Assembly (NCBI GenBank): GCA_003254925.1
Contig: QANZ01003483.1
Location: 13,125-77,124, forward strand
Length of the DNA: 64,000 nt
Direction of reading: 5' to 3'
Origin: Chamaecrista fasciculata
Lineage: Eukaryota; Streptophyta; Magnoliopsida; Fabales; Fabaceae
This document shows, piece after piece, positions 11,201-24,154 of the stretch. The notes beneath the pieces were generated by a model. The model was not told the origin of the DNA. It was given only the letters and a program-made list of their open reading frames with translations, and did no database searches. The translations under genes and the position numbers were made by a program. How positions within the stretch are numbered: position 1 is the first letter of the stretch; each line of letters begins with the position of its first letter.

Positions 11201-14200
11201 TTGAACAAACATAAATTAGGAAATAGTAAATTTTAGAGAAAATTATTACAAATACACTTATTTGGCTAATGGAAAGAAATAATCAAACTAATATTTACTT
11301 TATTTTTTCTATATATATTCTATTGGAGACAATTATATATACTAGAAACATTTGGACACTAAAAGTAAATATATTTCCCAACAAGAATTCAAATATGGAC
11401 TCACCATATCGTGGGATATCAGTCCTTTCTATTAAGCTTTGATTGTTTTTCATTGTTTAATGCTAATATACATAAATGATTAATTTTTTCAATTAGTGTC
11501 TTTTAAGATATACAATGAAATTAAAAATAAACTAAAAATAATGATTTTAAAAGAATTGGTAAAAAAAAAGTTAATCTATGATAATAATTACAATGAATTT
11601 TTCTTTATGCAATTAATATCCCATAGATGCTTCATATATATATATATATGTTCTTTAGTTGATTGGCCTAGCAAGCAAGCCAATATATTGGTGAGCATGA
11701 GTACAACTAATATAATTAAAAATTTATTTAGTATGAAATTGTGGGCTTGAAACACATGTGGATATGGACGTGTTTGGCTAATTAAGTAATTAACCAATTG
11801 ACTTGTTCATTATAATGACAACTCCAAAACCTAATTAACTATATATAGAGACAAAGTTTGGCTGCATCTGCTTGATACATGTGGGCTTGAAAATATATAC
11901 ATGTATATGTTATGACACAAGATGCCATGCGTGTTCAAATTCATATAAAATGCTTTTCTTTTGGATATGTCTATTTCTATATATGTTATCAAAGAAGTAA
12001 CATCACAAATAACTTTTGCCCAATTGCCCTTAAATTATGCATCCATCCATCTTTTTCTTGAAAAAGACAGATAATTAAAGACCACCTCTTAATGTTAAAC
12101 AATATAGTTTGCATATACCTATTTTTCAGTTTTAAAAAATATACATTGCATATATATGTATATATATATATATACATATATATACACACACACATTTATC
12201 ATTTTAATCGACTAGTTTTATATATCCATCAGCTTCTTCTCAAAATAAAATATTGTGCCACTACTATAGGTAATCAACAATTAATTATTAATTAATTAAT
12301 CAGATATCTGTCATCATCATTCGAATCTTCAAATTAGGGTTTGGTTAATGCCATTCTATTTGGGATCAGAGCTGTATTATATATATATAGTAAATATATA
12401 TACACTTTTGGCGACAAGAAAGGGAATGGAAAACTGGGTGGAGTTTTCATGTGTATGGTTAGAGTCTTGCACTACTTTTCCTTTTGATTTATAATTATTT
12501 GCTTTATATATGAAACTGATTATATCAATTGTTTGAGTTTCTTTCTCGACCAAAGAAAAATTTGTTTGAGTTTCTTCAAGTTTAATTCGTTACATTAACC
12601 GCTAACTATATATTATAGAGTAAATTAATTATTTAACTATTGAAAAATGATTGAATTAATCACTTTGTTAATATATCAATTTAAATATAAATTAACATGA
12701 TTTTCTTAACATCAATGCATGGTGTTAATAAGTGAAATTTCAATAAAATTTAGAATCACATATTTATCAATAGAGTCAATTAATATTTCAGAAAGAAAGA
12801 TCAAATCAATTGTGTAAGTAATTGCACGTCTCCATGACTAATTTTTATACTTTTATATTTCAGATACTAACTTGATAAATCTATCATCTTTTAAAGGACT
12901 AAATCTTTAATTCATTTTAATTCAAAAATACATGATTGAAGTTTTAATATTTTGTATATATATAATAGAATCATCAAATTGATTGTAATTATTTTTTTAT
13001 ACTATATTTTATAACTTTATATTTTAAGGAAGATTAAATTGGGAAATTTGTAATCTTCCATATGGGCTAACCTTTAATTTTCTTTTTTCTTTTAAAATAA
13101 AGAAAAATCACGTATAATTAATTATTTATATAGCTTTTGTTTGAGGTAATTAAGTGTGGGGCATATGATTTTCTTTCATGGCACTATTAATTTTTCTTGA
13201 CTAAACATGTGATGTTGTAAGACAGCAAGGAGTGGAAGAGATCGAGGACCACTTTAGATGGTTCAAGTTTGGAGAAAATTCCAAGTGGCAACATAATTAA
13301 CTTAATCATAGATATATATAGTTAATTAATTATAGGGATTATTGACAAAAGTGGTCATCCTTTTATAGTGAAAAAAAAAGTTAGTAAAGCAAAAGGAGGG
13401 TAGGAGAGAATATATAAGAGAATACATGACTGTGAGAGGGTCCCAAAAACCTTAAAGATGCATTTGGACTAGTGTTAGATTTAGGTTATTAATTATTGGT
13501 CTAATAAAATATATTAAAAACAGATCAGATTATTTTATTTGCTATATATATGTATTGGTGACGATGATCATGATTAAGTGATTTGACCCCACTAATTAGT
13601 ATGATCGTGCCTTTATTTTAACCTAAAGTTAATGCTGCACAATATATAGTGCAAATATTCGCTGTACAGAAATATTCCATGCATCCACATTATCAAAACT
13701 ACCTAGCTATTGTAACTTTCTTGTGATTTTTACATTATATTGTGTGCAACTTTAGACTTTTCAGTATCAACAATCTTAAAATTATACATTAACATAGATA
13801 ATAAAAACATAATTAATTGTATTGATCGGTGAAGTGAATTAAAAAAATTAAGAATAAAATTAGAAAGTTCATAACGTACAATAGAAATAGCTAGAAGTTA
13901 ATAATTTTCGTAGCTTGGTCTCCTCAATTTAGGGTTAATTGGTTTTGTTTTCAAGAAAACAAGGGGGCATAAATCCATGTGATGCAATTATTGTCCCTAT
14001 AAAACAAGCCAATAAGTACACACAATAAAGAATCTGTCTAAAATAAGATTGGATTTTACTATCCTTTGTACTCGATCGTCTTAGTTTATCTAATTGTATT
14101 ATACTATAATGTACGTCATGTTAATCGCCTATAATTATTACTTTTTGTACTTTATTTATAAATTGATTTAATTATTAGAAGAGTAATATTGCAGAAATTT

Positions 14201-14889
14201 CACCCGCGATGCTTTTTATATGTCTTTCGCTATAACTTTGCTAGTTGAAGAATTCTAAACTTCATCAATATATATATATAATAACAAATTGATTTTAAGT
14301 TTTGATGCTTATAAACAATTTCAAGGTGTGTACAAATTAAATTAATCGTTTGGAATCTTTTGAAATTGTTGAGATGTGTGTGTGTTGATGGAGACCCCAT
14401 GGATTGAATGTATGAAGTACAAAACGATACTAAAATCCAAAAGAGAGAAAACAACAAATTGGTTAGAGCATATATATCAAGATTATTGGCATTATATATA
14501 ATGATCTTAATTTAATTTCAACACTCATACATAAAAATCTTTCCATGTTAATTAACTTTTAATGCTTAATTTGTTTGCGGCCCCATGTGACAACTGTTGT
14601 GACGGTTCCGAAGCAGTTTCGAACCCATCCTATTTTTGTTAGCGGCGATAAAATCTTTCATCGCTAAAACCCATAAAATCATTTATTTAAGTTTTCATGG
14701 GTATATATTATGCCAATAATAAAATAAGAATAATTCACACATTAATATTGTATGTAGTTAATGATGATATTATTAAAATTTGCTTTGTTTTCTATTTTCA
14801 TTTTTAGAATTTTCAAAAATAAACTTGTGATATCTTACAACTTTATACAAAAGTGAATAATTTAATTTGCTCAAATGTTGATTTAACCT
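8300..14889. other. 6.6-kb AT-rich intergenic desert
   Basis: No open frame shows a recognisable domain. The stretch holds many (TA)n/(ATAT)n tracts (for example 9730-9760, 11632-11650 and 12150-12195), GCTAGC-containing short motifs, and a small repeat-like piece at 14579-14690 with TTAGCGGCGATAAAATC and TTTCATCGCTAAAA. I searched by eye for conserved plant miRNAs (156, 159, 160, 164, 166, 167, 169, 171, 172, 390, 393-399, 408) and found none. Confidence 0.5.
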
Positions 14890-15167
14890 TCCAACTCTAA
14901 GATTCTTTTCAAATTTCAACGTCATTAATTTCCACTGACTTTGTCTTTTGCAATGACCATCAAAGAAAGCAAAGTCCTATCATTATCAACAATTGGTCTT
15001 TATTTCTCACATTCAATGTTTGCTCATGGTCAATTATATGTTGCATTATTTAGAGTTCACTCTAGATCTGGAATTACGATTTTATTAGCACATTCATCTG
15101 AGGATGAATCAATAGGAAAAATTGAAAATATTGTATATAGGAAAGTTTTCCAAAATGTCAAATGATG
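14890..15167 (+). pseudogene. Helitron PIF1-like helicase, C-terminal fragment
   Basis: An open frame encodes LSFAMTIKESKVLSLSTIGLY, then FAHGQLYVALFRVHSRSGI, ending IVYRKVFQNVK and a stop. In Helitron/PIF1 helicases the matching region is the C-terminal motif block FAMTINKSQGQ...VGLYLP...THGQLYVALSRV. Key residues are altered: KSQGQ reads ESKVL, and ALSRV reads ALFRV. The upstream part, before about 14890, is absent or unrecognisable. This is a degraded tail of a rolling-circle transposon helicase. It sits 5' of the more N-terminal fragment at 18320-19892, so the two are not in collinear order. Confidence 0.75.
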
Positions 15168-15390
15168 ATGTACATGAATCAATTTTTTTTTTGATATACT
15201 ACTTTAGCTATTAATATGAAACACTTAATAAAAAATTATTATCAATTTTAACATTAGGAACTACTTTAGCTTAATTACAATTGTCAATCTCATAAGATTT
15301 TTCTCATGTAATATTATTGTTGTTTATCACATACTATAAAACAGTTGCATATGACATACTTTGTTATTTTTTTTTGTGAGAATATATTTT

Positions 15391-18097
15391 AGGGTAAATT
15401 GCAATTTGGTACCCTGTGGTTAGGGGCGGTTCCCCTTCGGTACCCTGAAAGAAAAATTTTTGCATTGTGGTACCCCGTGGTTTGCTCCGTTAGCGATTTG
15501 GTCCCCTGAGGTTTTTTTCTGTTAGGATTTAACGGCAAATGTATGTTAAAATGTCAAAAATCTCCCAACAAGTCTTCTCTTATGCGTTTAAGTCCTTTCG
15601 CTTTACTAAAAGGGATCAAAACATAAAGAATTAATTATAAAAGGGTCTTTAGAATTCTAACATTATAGAATTTTCTCATTTTCATAAGATTTCTTTTGAA
15701 TAGGTCCTGATTTAATTACACTTTAATCCCAAAAGTTTATGATCTTTACAATCTTCATTCATTTTAGTCCCAAATCCTCAAAATAAAATTGTAAAGTGTC
15801 TCAAAACTCTTCCAAACATTTCAATTTAGTCCTTAAAAGTATTAAAAACCCTAAAACCTAAACTTTAAACCTTAAAACTATAAACCCTAAACCCTAAACT
15901 CTAAAATTCTAAACCCTAAAACCCTAAACCCTAAAAAATCTAATTTGAGCAATTGGGTCCCTCACCCATTCTTATCCCATTATTCTCAATTCCCCCTCTT
16001 TTCATCATCTTCATTCATTTTAATCTCAAATCCTCAAAATAAAATTTTAAAGTGTCCCAAAACTCTTCCAAACATTCCTATTTAGTCCTTAAAAATATTA
16101 AAAACCCTAACCCCCTAAAACTTGATTTTTTTTAATCTTCATCTTCATCCAATTTAATCTTTAAAAATATTAAAAACCCTAAAACTCTAAACCCTAAACC
16201 CCAAACCTTAAACCCTAAAATATAAATCCCTAAATCCTCTAAAACTTAATATTTTTTAATCTTCATCTTCATCCAAAACTCTTCCAAACATTCTAATTTA
16301 GTCCTTAAAAATATTAAAAACCCTAAACCCCAAAACCCAAAATCCCAAAACTCCAAACCCCAAACTTCAAACCCCAAATCCCTAAACTCTAAAACTTATT
16401 TTTTTTCTTTAATCTTCATCTTCTCTTCTCATACTAAATTTTTTTGTTTCTAATCTTCATATTTTTAGATTATAATTTTTGTTACTAATTTTCATCTTCA
16501 TCTTCATCATTATCATCATCCATCTATGGCCAAAACATTATCATCGTCATCTTCATCCCAACATCATCATCAAATTCCCAATTTCAATTTCAAATCCTCA
16601 ATTTCAATTTCAAATCTAAGGAATTGCACAATTTCAATTTCAATTCCACCATCAAGATCATCATCGTGCATCGGCAGTCTCTGGCTCACCATCCTCCAAG
16701 CTTCACGGCCATGGCGGACCCAAGGAAGAGACGGTCGCTGCCGACGAGACGAAGCGCAGAGACTCCGTTGACGAAGACGAAGACAACGCCGGCAAGAGTC
16801 GCCAAACATCATCACCTCCTTGGGATGCCGATGACGAAAACAAAGAAGAAATGTGAAATGGGAAATCGTCGGCAAGAGTCTTCAAACATCATCTTTTTAC
16901 TTCCTCAGATCTGAAATCGGAAGATGATGATGAAGATGATTGATTTGGAGAGAGAGGATGCAGTTTGATTTGGAGAAGCAAAGGATGGTTGATTTGGAGA
17001 AGCAAAGGATGCAGTTTGATGACAGATGATGATGGGTCGTGATGGAGAGAAGCAAGTGAGGAGGTAGATGTAGTTGATGGAGATGATGATGGGATTAAAT
17101 TTGAAGAATGATTTTAGGGGATTAAATTTCACTTATACAAAGAACATGAAGATTGGGATTAAAAGAAAATTTAGGGGGTTTAGAGATTAAAAAAATATTC
17201 GAAATTTATGTTGGATTGGGAAGATGAAGATGAAGATTAAAAAAAGTGAAGTTTTAGAGGATTTAGGGATTTATATTTTAGGGTTTAAGGTTTGGGGTTT
17301 AGGGTCTAGAGTTTTAGGATTTTTAATATTTTTAAAGATTAAATTGGATGAAGATGAAGATTAAAAAAAATCAAGTTTTAGGGGTTTAGGGTTTTTAATA
17401 TTTTTAAGGACTAATTAGAATGTTTGGAAGAGTTTTGGGACACTTTACAATTTTATTTTAAGGATTTGGGACTAAAATGAATGAAGATGATGAAATGAGG
17501 GGGAATTGAGAATAATGGGATAAGAATGGGTGAGGGACCTAATTGCTCAAATTAGATTTTTTTGGGTTTAGGATTTTAGGGTTTAGAATTTTTAGAGTTT
17601 AGGGTTTATAGTTTTAAGGTTTAGAGTTTAAGTTTTAAGGTTTTTAATACTTTTAAGGACTAAATTGAAATGTTTGGAAGAGTTTTGAGATACTTTACAA
17701 TTTTATTTTGAATATTTGGGACTAAAAGAATGAAGATGATAAAGATCATAAACTTTTGGGATTAAAGTGTAATTAAAGCAGGACCTATTCAAAAGAAATC
17801 TTATGAAAATGAAAAAATTCTATAATATTAGAATTCTAAAGACCCTTTTATAATTAATTCTTTATGTTTTGATCCCTTTTAGTAAAGGGAAAGGACTTAA
17901 ACCCATAAGAGAAGACTTGTTGGGAAATTTTTGACATTTTAACATACATTTGCCGTTAAATCCTAACAGAAAAAAACCTCAGGGGACCAAATCGCTAACG
18001 GAGCAAACCACGGGGTACCACAATGCAAAAAATTTTCTTTCAGGGTACCGAAGGGGAATCGCCCCTAACCACAGGGTACCAAATTGCAATTTACCCT
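15391..18097. mobile_element. Long-inverted-repeat (MULE-like) foldback element, copy 1
   Basis: A 2707-bp element whose ends are AGGGTAAATTGCAATTTGG and its exact reverse complement. The inverted arms are about 885 bp each (15391 to about 16275, and about 17218 to 18097), with over 90 percent identity by eye. The flanks are ATATATTTT and AATTATTTT (7 of 9 identical), consistent with a decayed 9-bp target duplication as made by Mutator-like elements. Both arms carry degenerate plant telomere-like tracts (CCCTAAA on the left, TTTAGGG on the right). The unique interior (16276-17217) has small open frames starting at 16526 and 16624 with His/Ser-rich and basic content, resembling captured genic sequence rather than a transposase. 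It separates the two helicase fragments. A near-identical copy starts at 21565. Confidence 0.85.
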
Positions 18098-18319
18098 AAT
18101 TATTTTGTTTGTTTTTTATAGATAGTTTGAGCGTATTCAATTTAGTTTGTTTATTCTGATGATATTTAAATCTTTATGCGAATTTTGGTAAGGTGTTTAA
18201 TGCATTAATGTTATTTTGTAGTTGTTAGTGCATCTTTTTACAAGATGCAGTTAGTACACTAACATTCTTATGAGTTATAGATTTGTTATATCATTGATAT
18301 TTTCAATAAATTTACAGAT

Positions 18320-19892
18320 TTGCAAATGGATAATGATAGAATAAAAGACATTCCGTTGTCTGATATTGAGAAAATCATGAAGGAGAATGGACATTCTTTG
18401 AAGGATTTTCCACCAATGCCATTACCAAGCTCAACAAACTTTGCAAATACATCTAACCTACTGTTGATTGAAGAGACCAACTTCAATAAAGATGAGCTCA
18501 GAATGCAACTTAATCAATACATTCCTGCACTTATTAACGAACAGAGGAATATATTCAACAATATTATGGATGCATGCGTGAAGGATACAAGTGGATGTTT
18601 TTTTGTCAATGGATTTGGGGGTACAGGTAAAACATTTATTTGGAACACTTTGACAGCAGCATTATGAGCTAGAGGAGATATAGTGTTGGCAGGTACTATT
18701 TATGGTTCTTTTATGTATAACATTGGTTTTTTTGAACTAATTATAAAATTTCTTTTTAAATGTTCAATTTGTTACAGTTGCATCCAGTGGGATTGCATCA
18801 CAATTGATTCCAGGAGGTCGTACTGCACACTCCAAATTTGGTATTCCAATAGAATGTTTCGAGGATAGCACATGCAACATTTCACAAGGAAGTGATCTTG
18901 CAGAGATAATCATACAGACAAGTCTTATTATATGGGATGAAGCTCCTATGACGCACCGCTATTGTTTTGAGGCTCTTGATAGGACTTTGAAGGATATAAT
19001 GAGGTTTAAAGATCCAGACAGTTTGAACAAGCCTTTTGGTGGTAAGGTAGTTGTTTTTTGTGGTGATTTCAGGCAAATATTACCTGTCATACCATGTGGC
19101 ACAAGACAAGATATCATACTTTCAACTATAAACGCATCCTACCTGTGGGACTCATGCAAAGTGTTCAATCTCACCAAAAACATGAGACTACAGACTGGCT
19201 CTTCAGGCTGTAACTTTCATGAAATTAGTTCTTTCTCTAAATGGTTACTATCTATTGGTGATGGTAGGATTGGGATTAATATAACAGATAAGCAGTTCCA
19301 CGTAGAGATGCCCGACGATATATTGATACCTCAACCCGAATGCAACGTTTTGGCCATATCTGAAGCTATATATGGTGATCTTGCAGAGAAATTTAACAAT
19401 GCCGACTATTTTAGAGACATGGCTATTCTTGCACCAACACTTGATGATGTACAAGAAGTAAACGATTTCCTAATAGATCAAATTCCATGCGATTTTAAGA
19501 TTATTGATATTACACTTTTGCATTTAATAACAGGAAAAAATTATTGTTGTAAGTTGATTTCCATATACATATATTAGATCTGTTGGTAATTTAGTTAATA
19601 TTACATATTATGTATCTGTTGAATGTATGCATGTAAAGGAATTCATTTTCAGCATCTTTATGTTGTTCTATTTATCACATTTTACAGGTGACGAGAAGAT
19701 TTACTTGAGTTCTGACAGTATATGTAAACATGATGATAATGCTGAGATGTTTTTTGTGTCGTATACCACTGAAGTACTCAATTCAATTAAAGGTTCTGGT
19801 TTACCCATGCATAGTATTAGACTCAAAGTTGGTGCACCGATCATGTTACTCAGGAACATAGATAAATCTTTGGGGTTGTGCAATGGAACTCG
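18320..19892 (+). pseudogene. Helitron PIF1-like DNA helicase, N-terminal and central part
   Basis: The frame from 18320 reads LNQYIPALINEQRNIFNNIM and then Walker A, GFGGTGKTF (about residue 100). A TGA stop interrupts TAAL-ARGDIVLA at 18667, probably from CGA by deamination. An intron follows (about 18692-18778; GT...ACAG). The frame then resumes with ASSGIASQLIPGGRTAHS, Walker B LIIWDEAPM, CGDFRQILPVI, and AILAPTLDDVQEVNDFL near 19430-19470. After a second intron ending about 19687 it gives EKIYLSSDSICK and GAPIMLLRNIDKSLGLCNGT. This is the superfamily 1 helicase domain of plant Helitrons, which drives rolling-circle transposition. The C-terminal motifs are missing: the sequence switches at a single N (19893) to unrelated DNA. 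The premature stop and truncation make it non-functional. Confidence 0.85.
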
Positions 19893-19893
19893 N
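19893..19893. other. Single ambiguous base at helicase/receptor-like junction
   Basis: An N falls exactly where the helicase homology ends and a TATA-like CTCTATTTATAG segment begins. It may mark an assembly join, so the order of the two sides is uncertain. Confidence 0.6.
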
Positions 19894-19984
19894 CCTCTCT
19901 ATTTATAGCTTCCTCACCCACTCAACTTTTCTAACTTGACCAATGTGGGACTTTGAAAAAACAAAAGAACCCCAACAAAAATCC

Positions 19985-21563
19985 CATGGCAATTGAGAAT
20001 GCTTTCAAACTTGCAAGTTCTTAACCACCGTGTGAACTATCTTACAGGATCAATTCCTTATCAGCATTTGAACTTCGTCCTATACCATATGATCTCGGTA
20101 TAATTATGAATTCCCTTCAAGAGCTTGCTCTTTACAACAACCAATTAAAAGGAACAATACCAGGAAGTATCGCATCATAACTTTCTTTAGCATAGGACAT
20201 AATTCTATGGAAGGTGTGATAACTGATTTCCACCCTTTAGCTAATCTCACCAAGCTAAAAGAATTAGATATATCTCAAAACTCATTCACCCTCAAATTCA
20301 GCAACAATTGGACTCCCCCATTTCAGCTTTAGTTTTTACTATTGCAATCATGCATGTTGAGTCCAACTTTTTCAAAATGGCTTCAAACTCAGAGCAACCT
20401 CTACCAAGTTGATGTTGCAAATACTGGTATTTCAGACACAACAATGCTGGCTTCTTAAGCTTTCTAAACTTGTCAAGTAATTATTTCACTGGACAACTTC
20501 CAGATTGTTGGAGCCATTTGAAATCATAGAATTCTTGATTTGAGTAATAATGAGTTTTCAGGAAATATCCCAAGCTCTTTTAGCTCATTGGTTTTGATGC
20601 ACCACTTGATTTTACGTGACAACAACTTCAGAGGCAAAATGCCCTCCATGGAAAATTCCACTAACTTGATCATGTTTGATGTGGGGCACAATGAATTATT
20701 AGTACCCATGGATAGGATCTAGCCTACATCAATTGCAAGTGCTTAGCTTGAGACATAACAATTTTCACGGAAGATTGCCATTGCATCTTTGTCATCTAAA
20801 AAGAATTCGAGTTTTTGATCTTTCACATAACAATCTGTCTGGACAAATACCATATTGTCTCCAGAATCTCCCTACAATGGTTCAAGAATCAAGCTTCACA
20901 AAGTCTGTAGATATATTCTTTATCTTTAAGAATGGGTCACCTGCTTATTTATTTTTGTTTGATTTTTATCCTTTAGTGAGGTGGAAAGGACGAGAATTAA
21001 AGTTTAAAGACAACAAAAGACTTTTGAAGTTGATTGATCTATCTGGTAATCAACTATTTGGAAAGATTCCAAGAGAGATTGGAAATCTCATGCAATTAGT
21101 TTCTTTAGATTTATCAAGTAACAAGTTGAATGGTCAAATTCCTACTGAGTTAGGAAAGTTACATGATCTTGATTTTCTGGATTTTTTGAGAAACTATTTG
21201 TGTGGAGCAATTCCTTCAAGTCTTTCTGAGATTGATAGGCGCTCTATTTTGAACCTATCAAACAACAATTTATCCGGAAAAATCCCATCAGGAACACAAT
21301 TGCAGAGTTTTGATTCTTCTACTTATGAAGGAAATCCTTATCTTTGTGGGAGTCCACTTCAAATACTTTGTCCAAATGAAAATGAATCAAAGGATCCACA
21401 CTACAAAGAAGAGCATGATGATGATGAAGATGATGATTCCTACATCTCCCAAGGATTCTACATTAGCATGGGCTTAGGATTTGCTACTGGATTTTGGGCA
21501 ATCTTTGGCCCATTACTTTTTTGTCGTTCTTGGAGGCATGCTTTCTTCAATTTCTTAAATAAT
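19985..21563 (+). pseudogene. LRR receptor-like protein (RLP), truncated and broken
   Basis: Leucine-rich repeats are readable across several frames from about 19990: NLSNxxxG-type units such as LTGSIPYQ, LKELDISQNSF, ILDLSNNEFSGNIPSSF, LSLRHNNFHGRLP, FDLSHNNLSGQIPYCL, LDLSSNKLNGQIPTELGKL and LNLSNNNLSGKIPSGTQL. The last frame (20733-21563) is intact. It has the RLP C-terminus: a cap ending YEGNPYLCGSPLQ.LC, an acidic EEHDDDEDDD juxtamembrane run, and a membrane segment GFYISMGLGFATGFWAIFGPLL followed by CRSWRHAFF. This is the architecture of cell-surface RLPs of the EIX/Cf type, which act in defence without a kinase domain. The N-terminal part is missing and there are several stops and shifts before 20733 (for example at 20178, 20338 and 20458). 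The 3' end is cut by the element starting at 21565. Confidence 0.85.
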
Positions 21564-21564
21564 T

Positions 21565-24154
21565 GGGTAAATTGCAATTTGGTACCCTGTGGTTAGGGGC
21601 GGTTCCCCTTCGGTACCCTGAAAGAAAAATTTTTGCATTGTGGTACCCCGTGGTTTGCTCCGTTAGCGATTTGGTCCCCTGAGGTTTTTTTCTGTTAGGA
21701 TTTAACGGCAAATGTATGTTAAAATGTCAAAAATCTCCCAACAAGTCTTCTCTTATGCGTTTAAGTCCTTTCCCTTTACTAAAAGGGATCAAAACATAAA
21801 GAATTAATTATAAAAGGGTCTTTAGAATTCTAACATTATAGAATTTTCTCATTTTCATAAGATTTCTTTTGAATAGGTCCTGATTTAATTACACTTTAAT
21901 CCCAAAAGTTTATGATCTTTACAATCTTCATTCATTTTAGTCCCAAATCCTCAAAATAAAATTGTAAAGTGTCTCAAAACTCTTCCAAACATTTCAATTT
22001 AGTCCTTAAAAGTATTAAAAACCCTAAAACCTAAACTTTAAACCTTAAAACTATAAACCCTAAACCCTAAACTCTAAAATTCTAAACCCTAAAACCCTAA
22101 ACCCTAAAAAATCTAATTTGAGCAATTGGGTCCCTCACCCATTCTTATCCCATTATTCTCAATTCCCCCTCTTTTCATCATCTTCATTCATTTTAATCTC
22201 AAATCCTCAAAATAAAATTTTAAAGTGTCCCAAAACTCTTCCAAACATTCCTATTTAGTCCTTAAAAATATTAAAAACCCTAAACCCCTAAAACTTGATT
22301 TTTTTTAATCTTCATCTTCATCCAATTTAATCTTTAAAAATATTAAAAACCCTAAAACTCTAAACCCTAAACCCCAAACCTTAAACCCTAAAATATAAAT
22401 CCCGAAATCCTCTAAAACTTAATATTTTTTAATCTTTATCTTCATCCAAAACTCTTCCAAACATTCTAATTTAGTCCTTAAAAATATTAAAAACCCTAAA
22501 CCCCAAAACCCAAAATCCCAAAACTCCAAGCCCCAAACTTCAAACCCCAAATCCCTAAACTCTAAAACTTATTTTTTTTCTTTAATCTTCATCTTCTCTT
22601 CTCATACTAAATTTTTTTTTCTAATCTTCATATTTTCAGATTATAATTTTTGTTACTAATTTTCATCTTCATCTTCATCATTATCATCATCCATCTATGG
22701 CCAAAACATTATCATCGTCATCTTCATCCCAACATCATCATCAAATTCCCAATTTCAATTTCAAATCCTCAATTTCAATTTCAAATCTAAGGAATTGCAC
22801 AATTTTAATTTCAAATCCACCATCAAGATCATCATCGTGCATCGGCAGTCTCTGGCTCACCATCCTCCAAGCTTCACGGCCATGGCGGACCCAAGGAAGA
22901 GACGGTCGCTGCCGACGAGACGAAGCGCAGAGACTCCGTTGACGAAGACGAAGACAACGCCGGCAAGAGTCGTCAAACATCATCACCTCCTTGGGATGCC
23001 GATGACGAAAACAAAGAAGAAATGTGAAATGAGAAATCGTCGGCAAGAGTCTTCAAACATCATCTTTTTACTTCCTCAGATCTAAAATCGGAAGATGATG
23101 ATGAAGATGATTGATTTGGAAAGAGAGGATGCAGTTTGATTTGGAGAAGCAAAGGATGGTTGATTTGGAGAAGCAAAGGATGCAGTTTGATGACAGATGA
23201 TGATGGGTCTCCATGGGTCCTGATGGAGAGAAGAAAGTGAGGAGGTAGATGTAGTTGATGGAGATGATGATGGGATTAAATTTGAAGAATGATTTTAGGG
23301 GATTAAATTTCACTTATACGAAGAACATGAAGATTGGGATTAAAAGAAAATTTAGGGGGTTTAGAGATTAAAAAAATATTCGGGATTTATGTTGGATTGG
23401 GAAGATGAAGATGAAGATTAAAAAAAATTAAGTTTTAGAGGATTTAGGGATTTATATTTTAGGGTTTAAGGTTTGGGGTTTAGGGTCTAGAGTTTTAGGG
23501 TTTTTAATATTTTTAAAGATTAAATTGGATGAAGATGAAGATTAAAAAAAATCAAGTTTTAGGGGTTTAGGGTTTTTAATATTTTTAAGGACTAATTAGA
23601 ATGTTTGGAAGAGTTTTGGGACACTTTACAATTTTATTTTGAGGATTTGGGACTAAAATGAATGAAGATGATGAAAAGAGGGGGAATTGAGAATAATAGG
23701 ATAAGAATGGGTGAGGGACCTAATTGCTCAAATTATATTTTTTTGGGTTTAGGATTTTAGGGTTTAGAATTTTAGAGTTTAGGGTTTATAGTTTTAAGGT
23801 TTAGAGTTTAGGTTTTAAGGTTTTTAATACTTTTAAGGACTAAATTGAAATGTTTGGAAGAGTTTTGAGATACTTTACAATTTTATTTTGAAGATTTGGG
23901 ACTAAAAGAATGAAGATGATAAAGATCATAAACTTTTGGGATTAAAGTATAATTAAAGCAGGACCTATTCAAAAGAAATCTTATGAAAATGAAAAAATTC
24001 TATAATATTAGAATTCTAAAGACCCTTTTATAATTAATTCTTTATGTTTTGATCCCTTTTAGTAAAGGGAAAGGACTTAAACGCATAAGAGAAGACTTTT
24101 TGGGAGATTTTTGACATTTTAACATACATTTGCCGTTAAATCCTAACAGAAAAA
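21565..24154. mobile_element. Long-inverted-repeat foldback element, copy 2 (right end in gap)
   Basis: Nearly identical to the element at 15391-18097 over its visible length and in the same orientation. There are few substitutions, for example TTTCGCTTT versus TTTCCCTTT near the left end. The interior frames recur at 22697-22942 and 22795-23085. It starts GGGTAAATTGCAATTTGG (first A lost) and runs into the 500-base N gap just before its right terminus. It is inserted in the last codons of the receptor-like pseudogene, after FFNFLNN. Confidence 0.85.

Noticed and set aside
8300..14889. Possible conserved miRNA gene in the desert
   Set aside because: No conserved mature miRNA sequence was found by eye; short AT hairpins alone are not evidence.
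15840..16400. Telomere-like CCCTAAA tracts as a true interstitial telomere or ancient chromosome fusion
   Set aside because: They are degenerate, occur symmetrically in both inverted arms and recur in each copy of the element, so they belong to the transposon.
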